Positions 17,955 through 26,619 are shown, numbered from the stretch's first letter. The stretch is 64,000 nucleotides of DNA from Catalinimonas alkaloidigena (GCF_900100765.1 NZ_FNFO01000001.1:248001-312000), one strand, 5' to 3'. Notes: generated from the sequence alone by a model not told the origin. Numbers and translations: made by a program.

Positions 17955-18518
17955 ATGAACTCCTTATCGGCGGCCGAAGAGAAACGGCTGAGTAAATTCA
18001 TGAGCCTGGTGTTGCGCCACCAACCCGAAACGATCGGCCTGACGCTCGACGCTTCCGGTTGGGCCGACGTAGACGACCTGATCAGGCGCGCTAACCGAAA
18101 GGGCGTGGCCCTCACCCACGACATGCTGCGGTATATCGTAACCCACAACGACAAGCAACGCTTCCGGCTGGACGAAACCGGGCAGCGCATCCGCGCCAGC
18201 CAGGGCCATTCCGTACCGGTGGAATTGGGCTACGCCCCCGCCACGCCGCCCGAGTTTCTTTATCACGGTACCGTTGCGAAGTTTATGAATGCCATCCAAG
18301 CCGAAGGATTGCAACGGGGCAGTCGCCACCACGTGCACCTCAGCGCCGACCGCACCACCGCCGAGCACGTGGGCGCGCGGCGTGGGCAGCCGGTCATCCT
18401 GACGATTCGGGCGGGGGCTATGGCCCGCGAAGGGTATGCGTTTTATCGGTCGGACAACGGCGTCTGGCTGACCGACGAGGTGCCTGCTGCGTTCATTGCG
18501 TCTTTGCAGGAGAAGTAG
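17955..18518 (+). CDS. kptA: RNA 2'-phosphotransferase (Tpt1/KptA family)
   Basis: The 187-residue protein shows the whole family pattern. The N-terminal winged helix has LSKFMSLVLRHQPETIGLTL, with the Arg-His pair, and DASGWADVDDLI. The ADP-ribosyltransferase-like C-terminal half has YHGTVAKFMNAIQAEGL, RHHVHLS and GQPVILTIRAGAMAREGYAFYRSDNGVWL split over several strands. The enzyme transfers an internal 2'-phosphate from RNA to NAD+. In bacteria lacking tRNA splicing its role is unclear; it may act in RNA repair or end modification. It starts 17 bp after the last glycosidase gene, behind its own -7 box. Its 3' end overlaps the convergent acetyltransferase gene by 26 bp. Confidence 0.92.
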   Translation: MNSLSAAEEKRLSKFMSLVLRHQPETIGLTLDASGWADVDDLIRRANRKGVALTHDMLRYIVTHNDKQRFRLDETGQRIRASQGHSVPVELGYAPATPPEFLYHGTVAKFMNAIQAEGLQRGSRHHVHLSADRTTAEHVGARRGQPVILTIRAGAMAREGYAFYRSDNGVWLTDEVPAAFIASLQEK

Positions 18519-19020
18519 ACGCCCAAAACAACAGCTTGCGTGGCTTGCCTTTTCCCTGGTCGTTGGCCGTTTCAAACACCCCGCCGTTGGCTTCGATGAT
18601 TTTCCGCGAACCGATGTTGGTTTCGTCGCACGTGATCAGCGCCGGATCGATGCCCAGACGGTGCGCCTCGGGCAACGTAAGGCGGAGGATGGTCGTGCCG
18701 TACCCCTTCCGTCGTTGGCCGGGGCGGATCGTGTAGCCGATGTGTCCGCCGATGGTGCGGAGAAACATGGTGAGCTGGTGGCGGATGCGACTCTCCCCGA
18801 TAAACACCCCGCCGTCGACGAGCCAGAACGTGGAGTAGGCGTTCCAGGCGGGGGGCAGCGCATTGCCCTGCGCGTGCTGCGTCACCAGCCGGAGGTACGC
18901 TTCCGCCGAGGCCGGGCTCCCGATCTCGTTCCAGAACACCGCTTCGCCGTGCTGTTGCAGTTCCTCCATCGCTTCCATAAAACTTTCGGCGTAGGCCCGC
19001 GTGGGTCGAATCAGTTCCAT
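18493..19020 (-). CDS. GNAT-family N-acetyltransferase
   Basis: The 175-residue protein has the GNAT acetyl-CoA-binding signature IRPGQRRKGYGTTILRLTLPEAHRLG, with the R/Q-x-x-G-x-G/A loop as RRKGYG, preceded by the strand SRIRHQLTMFLRTIGGHIGY and followed by the Asn/Ile helix ETNIGSRKIIEANGGVFE. The last part resembles YjcK-type acetyltransferases (SRKIIEANGG). The acceptor is unknown. It is convergent with kptA and their coding ends overlap by 26 bp. A TAnnTTTG box lies 32 bp upstream of its start codon. Confidence 0.85.
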   Translation of the reverse strand: MELIRPTRAYAESFMEAMEELQQHGEAVFWNEIGSPASAEAYLRLVTQHAQGNALPPAWNAYSTFWLVDGGVFIGESRIRHQLTMFLRTIGGHIGYTIRPGQRRKGYGTTILRLTLPEAHRLGIDPALITCDETNIGSRKIIEANGGVFETANDQGKGKPRKLLFWASTSPAKTQ

Positions 19021-19051
19021 AAGCTCAAAAACCGGGTTTGTTCATGCCGCA

Positions 19052-19059
19052 CAAAGGTA
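19052..19059 (-). promoter_or_regulatory. -7 box of the acetyltransferase gene
   Basis: Read leftward, TACCTTTG fits TAnnTTTG and lies 32 bp before the start codon at 19020. No clear -33 TTG is seen. Confidence 0.5.
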
Positions 19060-19187
19060 GCGAGCCGGGGCGTTGCGACCGGTGCCGCAGATTTTCAGAT
19101 ATCCTTTAAACAATCTGCGCGTTGGGTACTTGTAAGAGAGGCGACCCAACGAAGCGCGCCTGACTTTTTACTTCGAAGCACACACAC

Positions 19188-20096
19188 ATGGACAAGACAA
19201 TTCTGGTAGCCGGGGGAACGGGCGACCTGGGGGGACAGATCATCGCACGATTGCTCGACCGGGGCGCCCGGGTGCGGGCCTTGGTACGCGCCAGTTCAGA
19301 TGCCGTTACGGTACACAACCTGGAACAACGGGGCGCACACATCATCACGCTCGACCTGGCCGATCAGGCCGCTCTGACACACGCCTGCGAAGGGGTAGAC
19401 TGCGTGGTGTCGGCACTTTCGGGCCTCGGCGAGGTGATCTTCACCGCCCAGAAACAACTGCTCGATGCGGCTGTCCGCGCGGGCGTGCCCCGCTTTATCC
19501 CGTCCGACTTTGCCGCCGATTTCACCAAACTTCCGGCCGGCACCAACCGCAATTTCGACTTGCGGCGGGCCTTTCGGACCTACCTGGAAGCGCAACCCAT
19601 TGCGGCCACGTCGGTACTCAACGGCATGTTCATGGACCTGTTGACCGGGCAGGCCCCGATGATTCTCTTCCCGCTGAAGCGGGTGATGTACTGGGAGCGT
19701 GCCGACCAGTTGCTGGACTTCACCACCATTGCCAACACAGCCGAGTACACCGCCGCCGCCGCGCTCGATCCCGATACGCCTCGCTTCCTGCGGATTGCCG
19801 GCGATGTGCTCGACGCCCGGGGACTGGCAGTGGTCGCCAGCGAGGTAACCGGCGATCAGTTCCGGGTGGTGCGTGCCGGTAGCCTGAAGCGCCTCGGCAC
19901 GCTCATCAACGTAACGCGCATGGTCGCTCCGGCCGCCGACGAGGTGTTTCCCGCCTGGCAGGGCATGCAGTACACGCGCGACATGTTCGACGGACGCGGC
20001 AAGCTCGCGCCGCTCGACAACGACCGCTACCCCGGCATCCGGTGGACCAAGGTGAAGGATCTGTTGACGGCGCATCAATCCGTAGTAACGGCGTAG
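19188..20096 (+). CDS. NmrA-like/isoflavone-reductase-like NAD(P)-binding protein
   Basis: The 302-residue protein opens with a Rossmann fold (TILVAGGTGDLGGQIIARLL, GxxGxxG) followed by RGARVRALVRASSDAV, an Arg that would favour NADPH. Further motifs are GVDCVVSALSG and RFIPSDFAADFT, the latter typical of isoflavone-reductase-like and NmrA-like atypical SDRs (PSDF). It may be an oxidoreductase or a redox sensor; the sequence does not show a catalytic Tyr-Lys pair in the classical place. It stands alone, divergent from the acetyltransferase gene, with 167 bp between them. Confidence 0.85.
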   Translation: MDKTILVAGGTGDLGGQIIARLLDRGARVRALVRASSDAVTVHNLEQRGAHIITLDLADQAALTHACEGVDCVVSALSGLGEVIFTAQKQLLDAAVRAGVPRFIPSDFAADFTKLPAGTNRNFDLRRAFRTYLEAQPIAATSVLNGMFMDLLTGQAPMILFPLKRVMYWERADQLLDFTTIANTAEYTAAAALDPDTPRFLRIAGDVLDARGLAVVASEVTGDQFRVVRAGSLKRLGTLINVTRMVAPAADEVFPAWQGMQYTRDMFDGRGKLAPLDNDRYPGIRWTKVKDLLTAHQSVVTA

Positions 20097-20196
20097 GGCA
20101 AAGGGCAAGAAAGGACAGGATTGCGAACGTACGGTAGCGGCAGACCCGCGGCTACTGTGTACCTTCGCAGGCATCACCCTTTCCTTGCCTTCTTGC

Positions 20197-20949
20197 ATGA
20201 ACACTACCTGGAAACTCCTTTCCCTGGGCGTGCTGCTGTTGGGCTGCAACTCCGCCGGCACCACGCAAGATCCTCACTATTACTCTTCGGAAACGCTGCT
20301 GATTCAGCCCGTCTCGGAGCATGCCTACCAGCACATCTCGTACCTGAACACGGAAAGTTTCGGGAAGGTGGCCTGCAACGGAATGATCGTAGTGGACGAC
20401 GGCGAGGCGCTTATCTTCGATACCCCGGCCGACGAACCCGCTTCGGAAGAGTTGCTCCGGTGGGTGGAAACCAAACTCCACGCGAAGGTGAAGGCCATCG
20501 TGCCCACGCATTTTCACGCCGACTGCCTGGCCGGATTGGAGGTGTTTCACCGGCGGCAGATTCCGTCGTACGCCAGCCACGCCACCATCCAACTGGCGAC
20601 CGCGAACGGCTCGGCCGTGCCGCAAAACGGATTCGACCGGACGCTGGAATTGGAAGTAGGCGATGAAAAAGTGGTAACGGAGTTCTTCGGCGAAGGACAC
20701 ACGAAAGATAACGTCGTCGCCTACGTGCCCGACGACGAAGTCGTGTTTGGCGGCTGCCTGATCAAGGAAGTCGACGCCAGCAAAGGTAACCTGGAAGACG
20801 CCAACGTCGCGGCCTGGCCCCAAACCGTCACCGCGCTCAAATCCGCCCATCCCGATCTCAACGTCGTGATCCCTGGCCACGGCGCGTCGGGCGGCATCGA
20901 ACTGCTGGACTATACCGTCCAACTGTTCACGCCTGAGGCTACGAATTGA
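20197..20949 (+). CDS. Subclass B1 metallo-beta-lactamase
   Basis: The 250-residue protein has a lipoprotein-like signal (LLSLGVLLLGC, Cys17). All six B1 zinc ligands are present in the right order: His105, His107 and Asp109 in PTHFHADC, His168 in GEGHTKDN, Cys187 in FGGCLIK and His228 in PGHG. FGGCLIK and THFHADC are hallmarks of subclass B1 (the CfiA, BlaB and IND group) rather than of glyoxalase-type relatives, which lack the Cys. B1 enzymes hydrolyse most beta-lactams including carbapenems. The ATG at 20197 is chosen over 20185 because it begins the signal peptide. Neighbours give no mobile-element context, so it looks like an intrinsic chromosomal gene. Activity is inferred, not shown. 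Confidence 0.9.
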   Translation: MNTTWKLLSLGVLLLGCNSAGTTQDPHYYSSETLLIQPVSEHAYQHISYLNTESFGKVACNGMIVVDDGEALIFDTPADEPASEELLRWVETKLHAKVKAIVPTHFHADCLAGLEVFHRRQIPSYASHATIQLATANGSAVPQNGFDRTLELEVGDEKVVTEFFGEGHTKDNVVAYVPDDEVVFGGCLIKEVDASKGNLEDANVAAWPQTVTALKSAHPDLNVVIPGHGASGGIELLDYTVQLFTPEATN

Positions 20950-21024
20950 TTTCATCAATCATCAGCCAGGTGACTTCTCTCGCCGTTAATCGATACCTCA
21001 ATCACTGCTCAACCGCTTCGCTTC

Positions 21025-21576
21025 ATGTCCTACTGTCACGCCATTGAGCGTATGTCCGACGACCGCAAGGCCCTGCACAAAAAGTACCACGACCATCACT
21101 ACGGCTTCCCGATTCACGACGACAACGAACTGTTCGGGCGTTTGATTTTGGAGATCAACCAGGCGGGGCTGAGTTGGGAAACCATCCTGCGCAAGGAAGA
21201 GAACTTCCGTCGTGCCTACGATGAGTTCGCTATCGCAAAAGTGGCTGCGTACGGGGAGGCAGACCGCGCGCGCCTGCTGGCCGATCCCGGTATCATCCGC
21301 AACCGCCTCAAGGTGAACGCCGCCATCGAAAACGCGAAGACCATCTTACGCTTGCAACAGGAATACGGCTCGTTCGCAGCGTGGATCGAGCATCACCATC
21401 CCCGCCCCAAGGCCGAGTGGGTGAAGCTGTTCAAAAAGACCTTTAAGTTTACCGGCGGCGAAATCGTCAACGAGTTTCTGATGAGTATCGGCTACCTGCC
21501 CGGCGCCCACAGCGACGACTGTAGGATCCATCAGCAACTGCTGAAACTGAATCCGAAGTGGTTGGACGAGGCTTGA
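21025..21576 (+). CDS. tag: DNA-3-methyladenine glycosylase I
   Basis: The 183-residue protein matches the Tag family: an N-terminal Cys-His (SYCHAIE), HDDNELFGRLILEINQAGLSW, the pocket and helix-hairpin region IIRNRLKVNAAIENAK, and a C-terminal SIGYLPGAHSDDCRIH that supplies the remaining zinc ligands (Cys and His). It removes 3-methyladenine from alkylated DNA as the first step of base excision repair. It follows the beta-lactamase gene by 75 bp. No clear promoter is seen. The N-terminal sequence lacks the first Trp typical of E. coli Tag (RCxW), a common variation in Bacteroidota. Confidence 0.88.
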   Translation: MSYCHAIERMSDDRKALHKKYHDHHYGFPIHDDNELFGRLILEINQAGLSWETILRKEENFRRAYDEFAIAKVAAYGEADRARLLADPGIIRNRLKVNAAIENAKTILRLQQEYGSFAAWIEHHHPRPKAEWVKLFKKTFKFTGGEIVNEFLMSIGYLPGAHSDDCRIHQQLLKLNPKWLDEA

Positions 21577-21774
21577 TCATCTATGGCCATGCCGCGCAGG
21601 CTGAAGTCGATGGACACCATGACGCTTATCGCTTCCTTGCGAGGAATCTTTGAAAATGATAAACCAACTGTCTTAAGTGTGAGGTGACGTACCACGTTTA
21701 CCTTGACGACGCCTCGGTAAAGGGGTATGTCTCGGCTAGCTACATCGGCAACGAAAAGACGTTGCAAGGCTGCC

Positions 21775-23895
21775 TCACGACGCCTTCGCCTTCTGTTTCT
21801 TCTTCCACTCCTTATAGTCCTGCACCACCTGCTTGCACTGTTCTACTTTCCAGGTGGCGGCCTCTTCGGCGGTGATGCCGCGGGGGAGCGAGGCTTTTAC
21901 TTTTCCGTCGGTGACGTAGAGGCCGTACGGCCCCCGGCGAATCTGGTAGTACTTCCCGACCTGCGCCACGAGCGACTTCGCCCGCTCTTCCTGCTGCGCC
22001 TGGATGGTGGCAATGGCCGACTCGATTGTCACGTCGGCGGGTGGCTGCGTGAGTTTATAAAATTGATCTTTGTACCGGAGGTAGGGGCCGTAGGTGCTCT
22101 CCCCGATCATGACGGGGTGTCCTTCGTGTTGCCCGAGTTCCCGCGCCGGAGAGGAAAGTCCCGCCCGTTCGCCCGTCGCTTCCAGCCAGATGCCGAGCCG
22201 CCGGTCGAAGGCCGGGACCAGGTCCTTGTAGCCACGTTTGCCTTCCGCCACTTGGTCGAACAGGGTTTCGCACTTGGCCGTAAACGTGTAGTCCATCACC
22301 TGCGTGAAGTGTTCTTCCATGTAGCCGACGAGCCGCTGCCCTTTGTCGGTCGGATGCAACTTGTTTTTCTCCGCCCCGAGCTTCTCCTTCTTTTCCTTGC
22401 GCTGGATAGTATCGCCTTTTAGCGTAAGCAAGACGGCTGTGACGGACTTCCCCGGTGCGTTTTTGGTTTCCACGTACGCACGGTAGAACAGCGTCGAGAG
22501 GATGGAGGCGTAGGTCGACGGACGGCCGATGCCCTTTTTTTCCAGGTCGGAAACCAGACTCGCCTGATCGTACCGCTTGGGCGGATGGGTGTAGGCTTGC
22601 CGGGCTTCGAGGAGTTTGCGTTCCAGCGGGTCGCCCTCGTGGACGGGCTGGATGGTCGTGTTTTCGTCATCGTCTTTGTCGTCGGCCTCCTCCTGATAGA
22701 CTTTCAGATAGCCGTCGAACAGCAGCACCTTCGCCCGGCTGATGAACTCGTCGTCCGACACGTTGCTGTGGATCGTCACCGTGGTCTGTTCGTAGCGGGC
22801 GGCCTGCATCTGGCTTGCCAACGCGCGGCGGTAGATCAGGTCGTACAAATCCTGCTCATCTTGCGTGCTTCCGGCCGCAGGCGATTCCCAGTGCGTCGGG
22901 CGGATCGCCTCGTGGGCCTCCTGCGCGCCGGCCTTCGACTTGAAACGACGTTCTTCCACGTACTCCTCACCGTAGAGCGCACGGATGCGCTGCGTCGCCT
23001 GTTGGATCGCTTCTTCCGACAGGTTAACCGAGTCGGTTCGCATGTAGGTGATGTGGCCCGCCTCGAAGAGTTTCTGCGCCACTTCCATCACGCGCTTGGC
23101 GCTCATCTTCAGCTTGCGGACGCCGTCCTGTTGCAGCGACGAGGTGGCGTAGGGCGGCGGCGGATTTTTGGTGAGGGGCTTGGTTTCGATGCTCACGACC
23201 CGGAACGTCTTGGCAATGGACGCGTTCAGGTAAGCTTCGGCGTCTTGCTCAGTCGCCAGGGGCTGGGTCCGTTTCGCCTTCAACAGATCGCCCTTAGGCG
23301 TGCGGAATGTACCCGTCACCTGAAACTGATACGTCTCCGTAAACGCCCCGATGGCCCGTTCCCGTTCCACCACCAGCCGCAGCGCCACCGACTGCACCCG
23401 CCCCGCCGAGAGGCCGCTTTCCAGTTGCTTCCAGAGTACCGGACTAATCCGGTAGCCCACCAGCCGGTCGATGGCCCGCCGACTTTCCTGCGCAGCGACC
23501 AGTTGCAGATCGACGGTGCGCGGGGCCGCCAGCGCTTTGGTGACGGCCGCTTTTGTCAGTTCCTGAAACGCGACGCGCGGCGTGGTGCGGAAGTCCAGCC
23601 CCAGCGCAGCACACAGGTGAAACGCGATGGCTTCGCCCTCGCGGTCGGGGTCGGTCGCCAGGTAGATGTTCTCTTTCCCGACGCGCTGCACACGGTCGCG
23701 CAGGCCGGCCACGACTTTTTGTTTGTCGTGGCAGATTTCGTAGAGCATCTTGTGCCCGCGCAGCGGATCGATGCCCAGGCTCTTGCGGGGCAGGTCCCGG
23801 ATGTGGCCGACCGACGCCGCCACTTCCCAGCTGGGGTCCAGCAGCGTCTTCAGCTTTTTGATTTTATTCGGTGATTCGACGATCAGGAGTTTCAT
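21775..23895 (-). CDS. topA: DNA topoisomerase I (type IA)
   Basis: The 706-residue enzyme begins with a Toprim domain (LLIVESPNKIKKLK, SVGHIRDLP and the metal-binding LATDPDREGEA). The catalytic Tyr284 lies in HITYMRTDSVNLSEE. SGLSAGRVQSVALRLVVERE and IGRPSTYASILSTL are further family signatures. It relaxes negative supercoils by single-strand passage. The C-terminal part has one topo-C-like repeat (HEGHPVMIGESTYGPYLRYK) and a basic tail but no four-Cys zinc ribbons. It is somewhat shorter than typical TopA, so it might be a second paralogue rather than the main enzyme. The ATG at 23895 begins exactly at the Toprim strand. Confidence 0.93.
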   Translation of the reverse strand: MKLLIVESPNKIKKLKTLLDPSWEVAASVGHIRDLPRKSLGIDPLRGHKMLYEICHDKQKVVAGLRDRVQRVGKENIYLATDPDREGEAIAFHLCAALGLDFRTTPRVAFQELTKAAVTKALAAPRTVDLQLVAAQESRRAIDRLVGYRISPVLWKQLESGLSAGRVQSVALRLVVERERAIGAFTETYQFQVTGTFRTPKGDLLKAKRTQPLATEQDAEAYLNASIAKTFRVVSIETKPLTKNPPPPYATSSLQQDGVRKLKMSAKRVMEVAQKLFEAGHITYMRTDSVNLSEEAIQQATQRIRALYGEEYVEERRFKSKAGAQEAHEAIRPTHWESPAAGSTQDEQDLYDLIYRRALASQMQAARYEQTTVTIHSNVSDDEFISRAKVLLFDGYLKVYQEEADDKDDDENTTIQPVHEGDPLERKLLEARQAYTHPPKRYDQASLVSDLEKKGIGRPSTYASILSTLFYRAYVETKNAPGKSVTAVLLTLKGDTIQRKEKKEKLGAEKNKLHPTDKGQRLVGYMEEHFTQVMDYTFTAKCETLFDQVAEGKRGYKDLVPAFDRRLGIWLEATGERAGLSSPARELGQHEGHPVMIGESTYGPYLRYKDQFYKLTQPPADVTIESAIATIQAQQEERAKSLVAQVGKYYQIRRGPYGLYVTDGKVKASLPRGITAEEAATWKVEQCKQVVQDYKEWKKKQKAKAS

Positions 23896-23985
23896 CGTAC
23901 GCGTGTCAGGCCCTCGCACCGCGGCCAGGGCAAATGGTGGAACTCAATGGCGGAGAGGCGCACCCCAGGCACGTTCCCTCCACCT

Positions 23986-23993
23986 CAAAGCTA
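23986..23993 (-). promoter_or_regulatory. -7 box of topA
   Basis: Read leftward, TAGCTTTG matches TAnnTTTG and lies about 90 bp before the topA start codon. The same octamer occurs upstream of lysS at a similar distance. Confidence 0.45.
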
Positions 23994-24196
23994 CGGTGTC
24001 TATACAACATCTACCCGACTTGAACCATTCCATTGCCTATCCCGACGGTCTTGGCGGCCCAAATGCGTGGTCGGTTCCGCCCCGCCGCGAGAGGGCTGCC
24101 GGAGGCGGAACTGTAACGTTGCGACACTAAAGACAATCAGCTTCCACAGGGCCGGCCGTTGGTTTGCCGTCCGGGAATGATGCACGGTTGCGACGC

Positions 24197-24223
24197 AGTC
24201 CTTATTTTTAGGACTTTATTTTT
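24197..24223 (+). terminator. Terminator-like hairpin in the leader of the peptidase gene
   Basis: AGTCCT and AGGACT flank a TATTTTT loop, and TTATTTTT follows directly. No rightward gene ends nearby, so it cannot serve an upstream operon. It may act as an attenuator, or the AT-rich stretch may belong to the promoter. Confidence 0.4.
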
Positions 24224-24245
24224 CTGTCTTTTCACAATCTTTCCT

Positions 24246-26465
24246 ATGCTGCACCTCTTCCGTGTTCGGGCCGTCTGGCGTCAGGCGTTTCTGCTGTTCG
24301 TGTTTCTGTTTTCCTTCGCTCCGGCGTTGCGTGCTCAAGTCAACTGGTCGCCCGACGGACAATCGTATTCGTTGGTGGAAGACGGGGAGGTGGTCCAATA
24401 TACGCTGCCTGCCAACGAAAGACAGGTGTTGCTCTCCAAAAAAGACCTGACCCCCGCCGGGCAAACAGAACCCCTTGCGGTAGACTACTATGCCTATTCG
24501 GACGACGGCACCAAAGTGCTGTTGTTTACCAACACGCGGCGGGTCTGGCGGCTGAAAAGCCGGGGCGACTACTGGGTGCTGCACCTGAACGGACGCCGCC
24601 TGCAGCCGCTGGGCAAAGGGCGGCCGGAAAGCTCCCTGATGTTCGCCAAATTTTCGCCGGACGGAACGAAAGTGGCCTACGTAAGCGAGAACAACGTGTA
24701 CGCAGAAGACCTGGCATCGGGCGAGGTAACGGCCCTGACCACCGACGGCACCCCCCAGTTGATCAACGGAACGTTCGACTGGGCCTACGAAGAAGAGTTT
24801 TTCTGTCGCGACGGCTTCCGCTGGAGTCCCGACAGCAAAGCCATTGCCTACTGGCAGATCGACGCGCACGGCACGGGCACGTTTTACATGATCAACAATA
24901 CCGATTCCATCTACTCGCAGCCCATTCCGCTGGAATACCCCAAAGTCGGCGAAGCGCCCTCGGCGTGTCGGGTCGGCGTGGTAGACCTCGGAACGAAGCA
25001 AACGACCTGGATGCAGGTGCCCGGTGATCCGCGCCAGCACTACATCGTGCGGATGGAGTACGTGCCGGAATCGTCGCGGCTGCTGATTCAGCAACTGAAC
25101 CGCAAACAGAACCACAGCAAGCTGATGGCCTGCAATCCGACTACCGGTGCTACGCAGATGCTCTACGAAGAGCAGGACGAGGCGTGGGTCGACGTCGACC
25201 AGGCGGGAAATCCCTACGCCATCGATTTCCGGAACCGCTTCGAGTGGCTCGACGGAGGAAAAGCGTTTTTGTGGAGCAGCGAAAAAGATGGCTGGCGTCA
25301 CCTCTACCGCCTCTCGACCGAGGGGGGCAACGAGCGGCTGATCACCCCCGGCGACTACGACGTGATCGAGTTCAGCGGCCTGGACGAAAAAGCCGGCTAC
25401 GCTTACTTTATGGCTTCGCCCGATAACGCGACGCAGCGCTACCTCTACCGCGTGCGGCTCAAAGGCGGCAAAGCCGAGCGCGTGTCGCCGGCCGACCTGC
25501 AAGGTACGCACAGCTACGTCCTTTCGCCGTCGGGCAAATGGGCGTTTCACCTGTTCTCCAATACGCACACCCGTCCCCTGCGCGAGGTGGTGTCGCTGCC
25601 GCGCCATCGCCCGACCGAACCTGACAGCAGCATTAAAGCCAAACTGGCGGCGGCGCAACTCGATACGCACGTCGAATTTTTTCAGGTCACGACGGAAGAT
25701 GGCGTGGAAATGGACGGCTGGATGGTGAAACCCCTCGATTTCGATTCGACCAAGCGGTATCCGGTCGTGTTCCTGGTCTATTCCGAACCCGCGGCTACCA
25801 CCGTACGCGATGTCTACGGTGCGGGCCGTAACCGCAATTACGACGGCGACATGGCCGCCGACGGCTACCTCTACCTCTCGCTCGACAACCGGGGAACGCC
25901 CGCCCCAAAAGGCCGCGCGTGGCGCAAAGCGATCTACCGGAAAATCGGGCAGGTCAACATCCGCGACCAGGCCATGGCCGCCAAAGAAATTCTGAAGTGG
26001 AACTACGTCGATCCGAGTCGCGTCGCGGTGTGGGGGCACAGTGGTGGCGGGTCGGCCACGCTCAACCTCCTGTTTCAGTACCCGGAGATTTATAAAACGG
26101 GCATTGCCCTGGCGGCCGTTGCCAACCAGCTTACCTACGACAACATCTATCAGGAGCGGTACATGGGCTTGCCGCAGGAAAACCGGGAAGATTTCGTGCA
26201 GGGATCGCCCCTCACGCACGCGAAAAATCTGGTCGGGAACCTGCTCTACATCCACGGCACCGGCGACGACAATGTGCATTACCAGAACGCCGAAATGCTG
26301 ATCAACGAGCTGGTGAAACACAACCGGCAGTTTCAATTCATGGCTTACCCGAACCGCACGCACGGCATCTACGAAGGCGAGGGTACCACCGAGCACCTGC
26401 GGACGCTCTACACCAATTACCTGAAGACGTACTGTCCGCCCGGCGTGCAGGCCGTAACGCCGTAA
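24246..26465 (+). CDS. Dipeptidyl peptidase IV-like serine peptidase (S9)
   Basis: The 739-residue protein has a Sec signal peptide ending APALRAQ, an eight-bladed propeller and a C-terminal alpha/beta-hydrolase. The DPP-IV hallmark FDWAYEEEFFCRDGFRWSPD supplies the Glu pair that holds the substrate N-terminus. The triad is Ser599 in GHSGGG, Asp674 or 675 in HGTGDDNVH and His706 in NRTHGIYEG. It would cleave X-Pro dipeptides from peptides in the periplasm. The ATG at 24246 is chosen because it starts the signal peptide; the longer frame from 24159 has none. The gene stands alone. A GHSGGG serine elbow replaces the usual GWSYGG of animal DPP-IV but keeps the GxSxGG form. Confidence 0.92.
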   Translation: MLHLFRVRAVWRQAFLLFVFLFSFAPALRAQVNWSPDGQSYSLVEDGEVVQYTLPANERQVLLSKKDLTPAGQTEPLAVDYYAYSDDGTKVLLFTNTRRVWRLKSRGDYWVLHLNGRRLQPLGKGRPESSLMFAKFSPDGTKVAYVSENNVYAEDLASGEVTALTTDGTPQLINGTFDWAYEEEFFCRDGFRWSPDSKAIAYWQIDAHGTGTFYMINNTDSIYSQPIPLEYPKVGEAPSACRVGVVDLGTKQTTWMQVPGDPRQHYIVRMEYVPESSRLLIQQLNRKQNHSKLMACNPTTGATQMLYEEQDEAWVDVDQAGNPYAIDFRNRFEWLDGGKAFLWSSEKDGWRHLYRLSTEGGNERLITPGDYDVIEFSGLDEKAGYAYFMASPDNATQRYLYRVRLKGGKAERVSPADLQGTHSYVLSPSGKWAFHLFSNTHTRPLREVVSLPRHRPTEPDSSIKAKLAAAQLDTHVEFFQVTTEDGVEMDGWMVKPLDFDSTKRYPVVFLVYSEPAATTVRDVYGAGRNRNYDGDMAADGYLYLSLDNRGTPAPKGRAWRKAIYRKIGQVNIRDQAMAAKEILKWNYVDPSRVAVWGHSGGGSATLNLLFQYPEIYKTGIALAAVANQLTYDNIYQERYMGLPQENREDFVQGSPLTHAKNLVGNLLYIHGTGDDNVHYQNAEMLINELVKHNRQFQFMAYPNRTHGIYEGEGTTEHLRTLYTNYLKTYCPPGVQAVTP

Positions 26466-26485
26466 AGCAGAACCTCACACGATGG

Positions 26486-26559
26486 TGTCATCTCGAACGT
26501 AGCATTGCGAAGTGAGAGCGCTCTCCCTGTTGCGGCGGTCCGCTGCGGTCGAGATGACA
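26486..26559. repeat. REP-like palindromic element, copy 1
   Basis: TGTCATCTCGA (26486-26496) and TCGAGATGACA (26549-26559) are perfect 11-bp inverted ends of a 74-bp element. GAGAGCGCTCTC lies inside as a smaller palindrome. A related element is at 42311-42384, sharing TGTCATCTCGAACGT at the left end and GAGATGACA at the right end. Confidence 0.7.
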
Positions 26560-26619
26560 AAAGGAGTGGAGAAGCAAATAAATAAGAGGAGGTCAACCGG
26601 AGATCGGGTTGCTATGGCG

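Larger units (their letters stand above)
23896..24245. other. Divergent intergenic region between topA and the peptidase gene
   Basis: This 350-bp region contains a leftward TAGCTTTG box for topA at 23986-23993 and a hairpin with T-run at 24197-24223 in front of the peptidase gene. The rest shows no gene or repeat that can be supported. Confidence 0.5.

Noticed and set aside
20946-20958. TTGATTTCATCAA, an Fnr-like palindrome at the beta-lactamase stop codon
   Set aside because: The spacer is 3 bases instead of 4, and it overlaps the end of a coding region with no promoter nearby.
21577-21774. Small coding remnant between tag and topA (VTYHVYLDDASVKGYV and following)
   Set aside because: The frame runs on into antisense of topA and turns Ser/Pro-rich; no homologue can be recognised.
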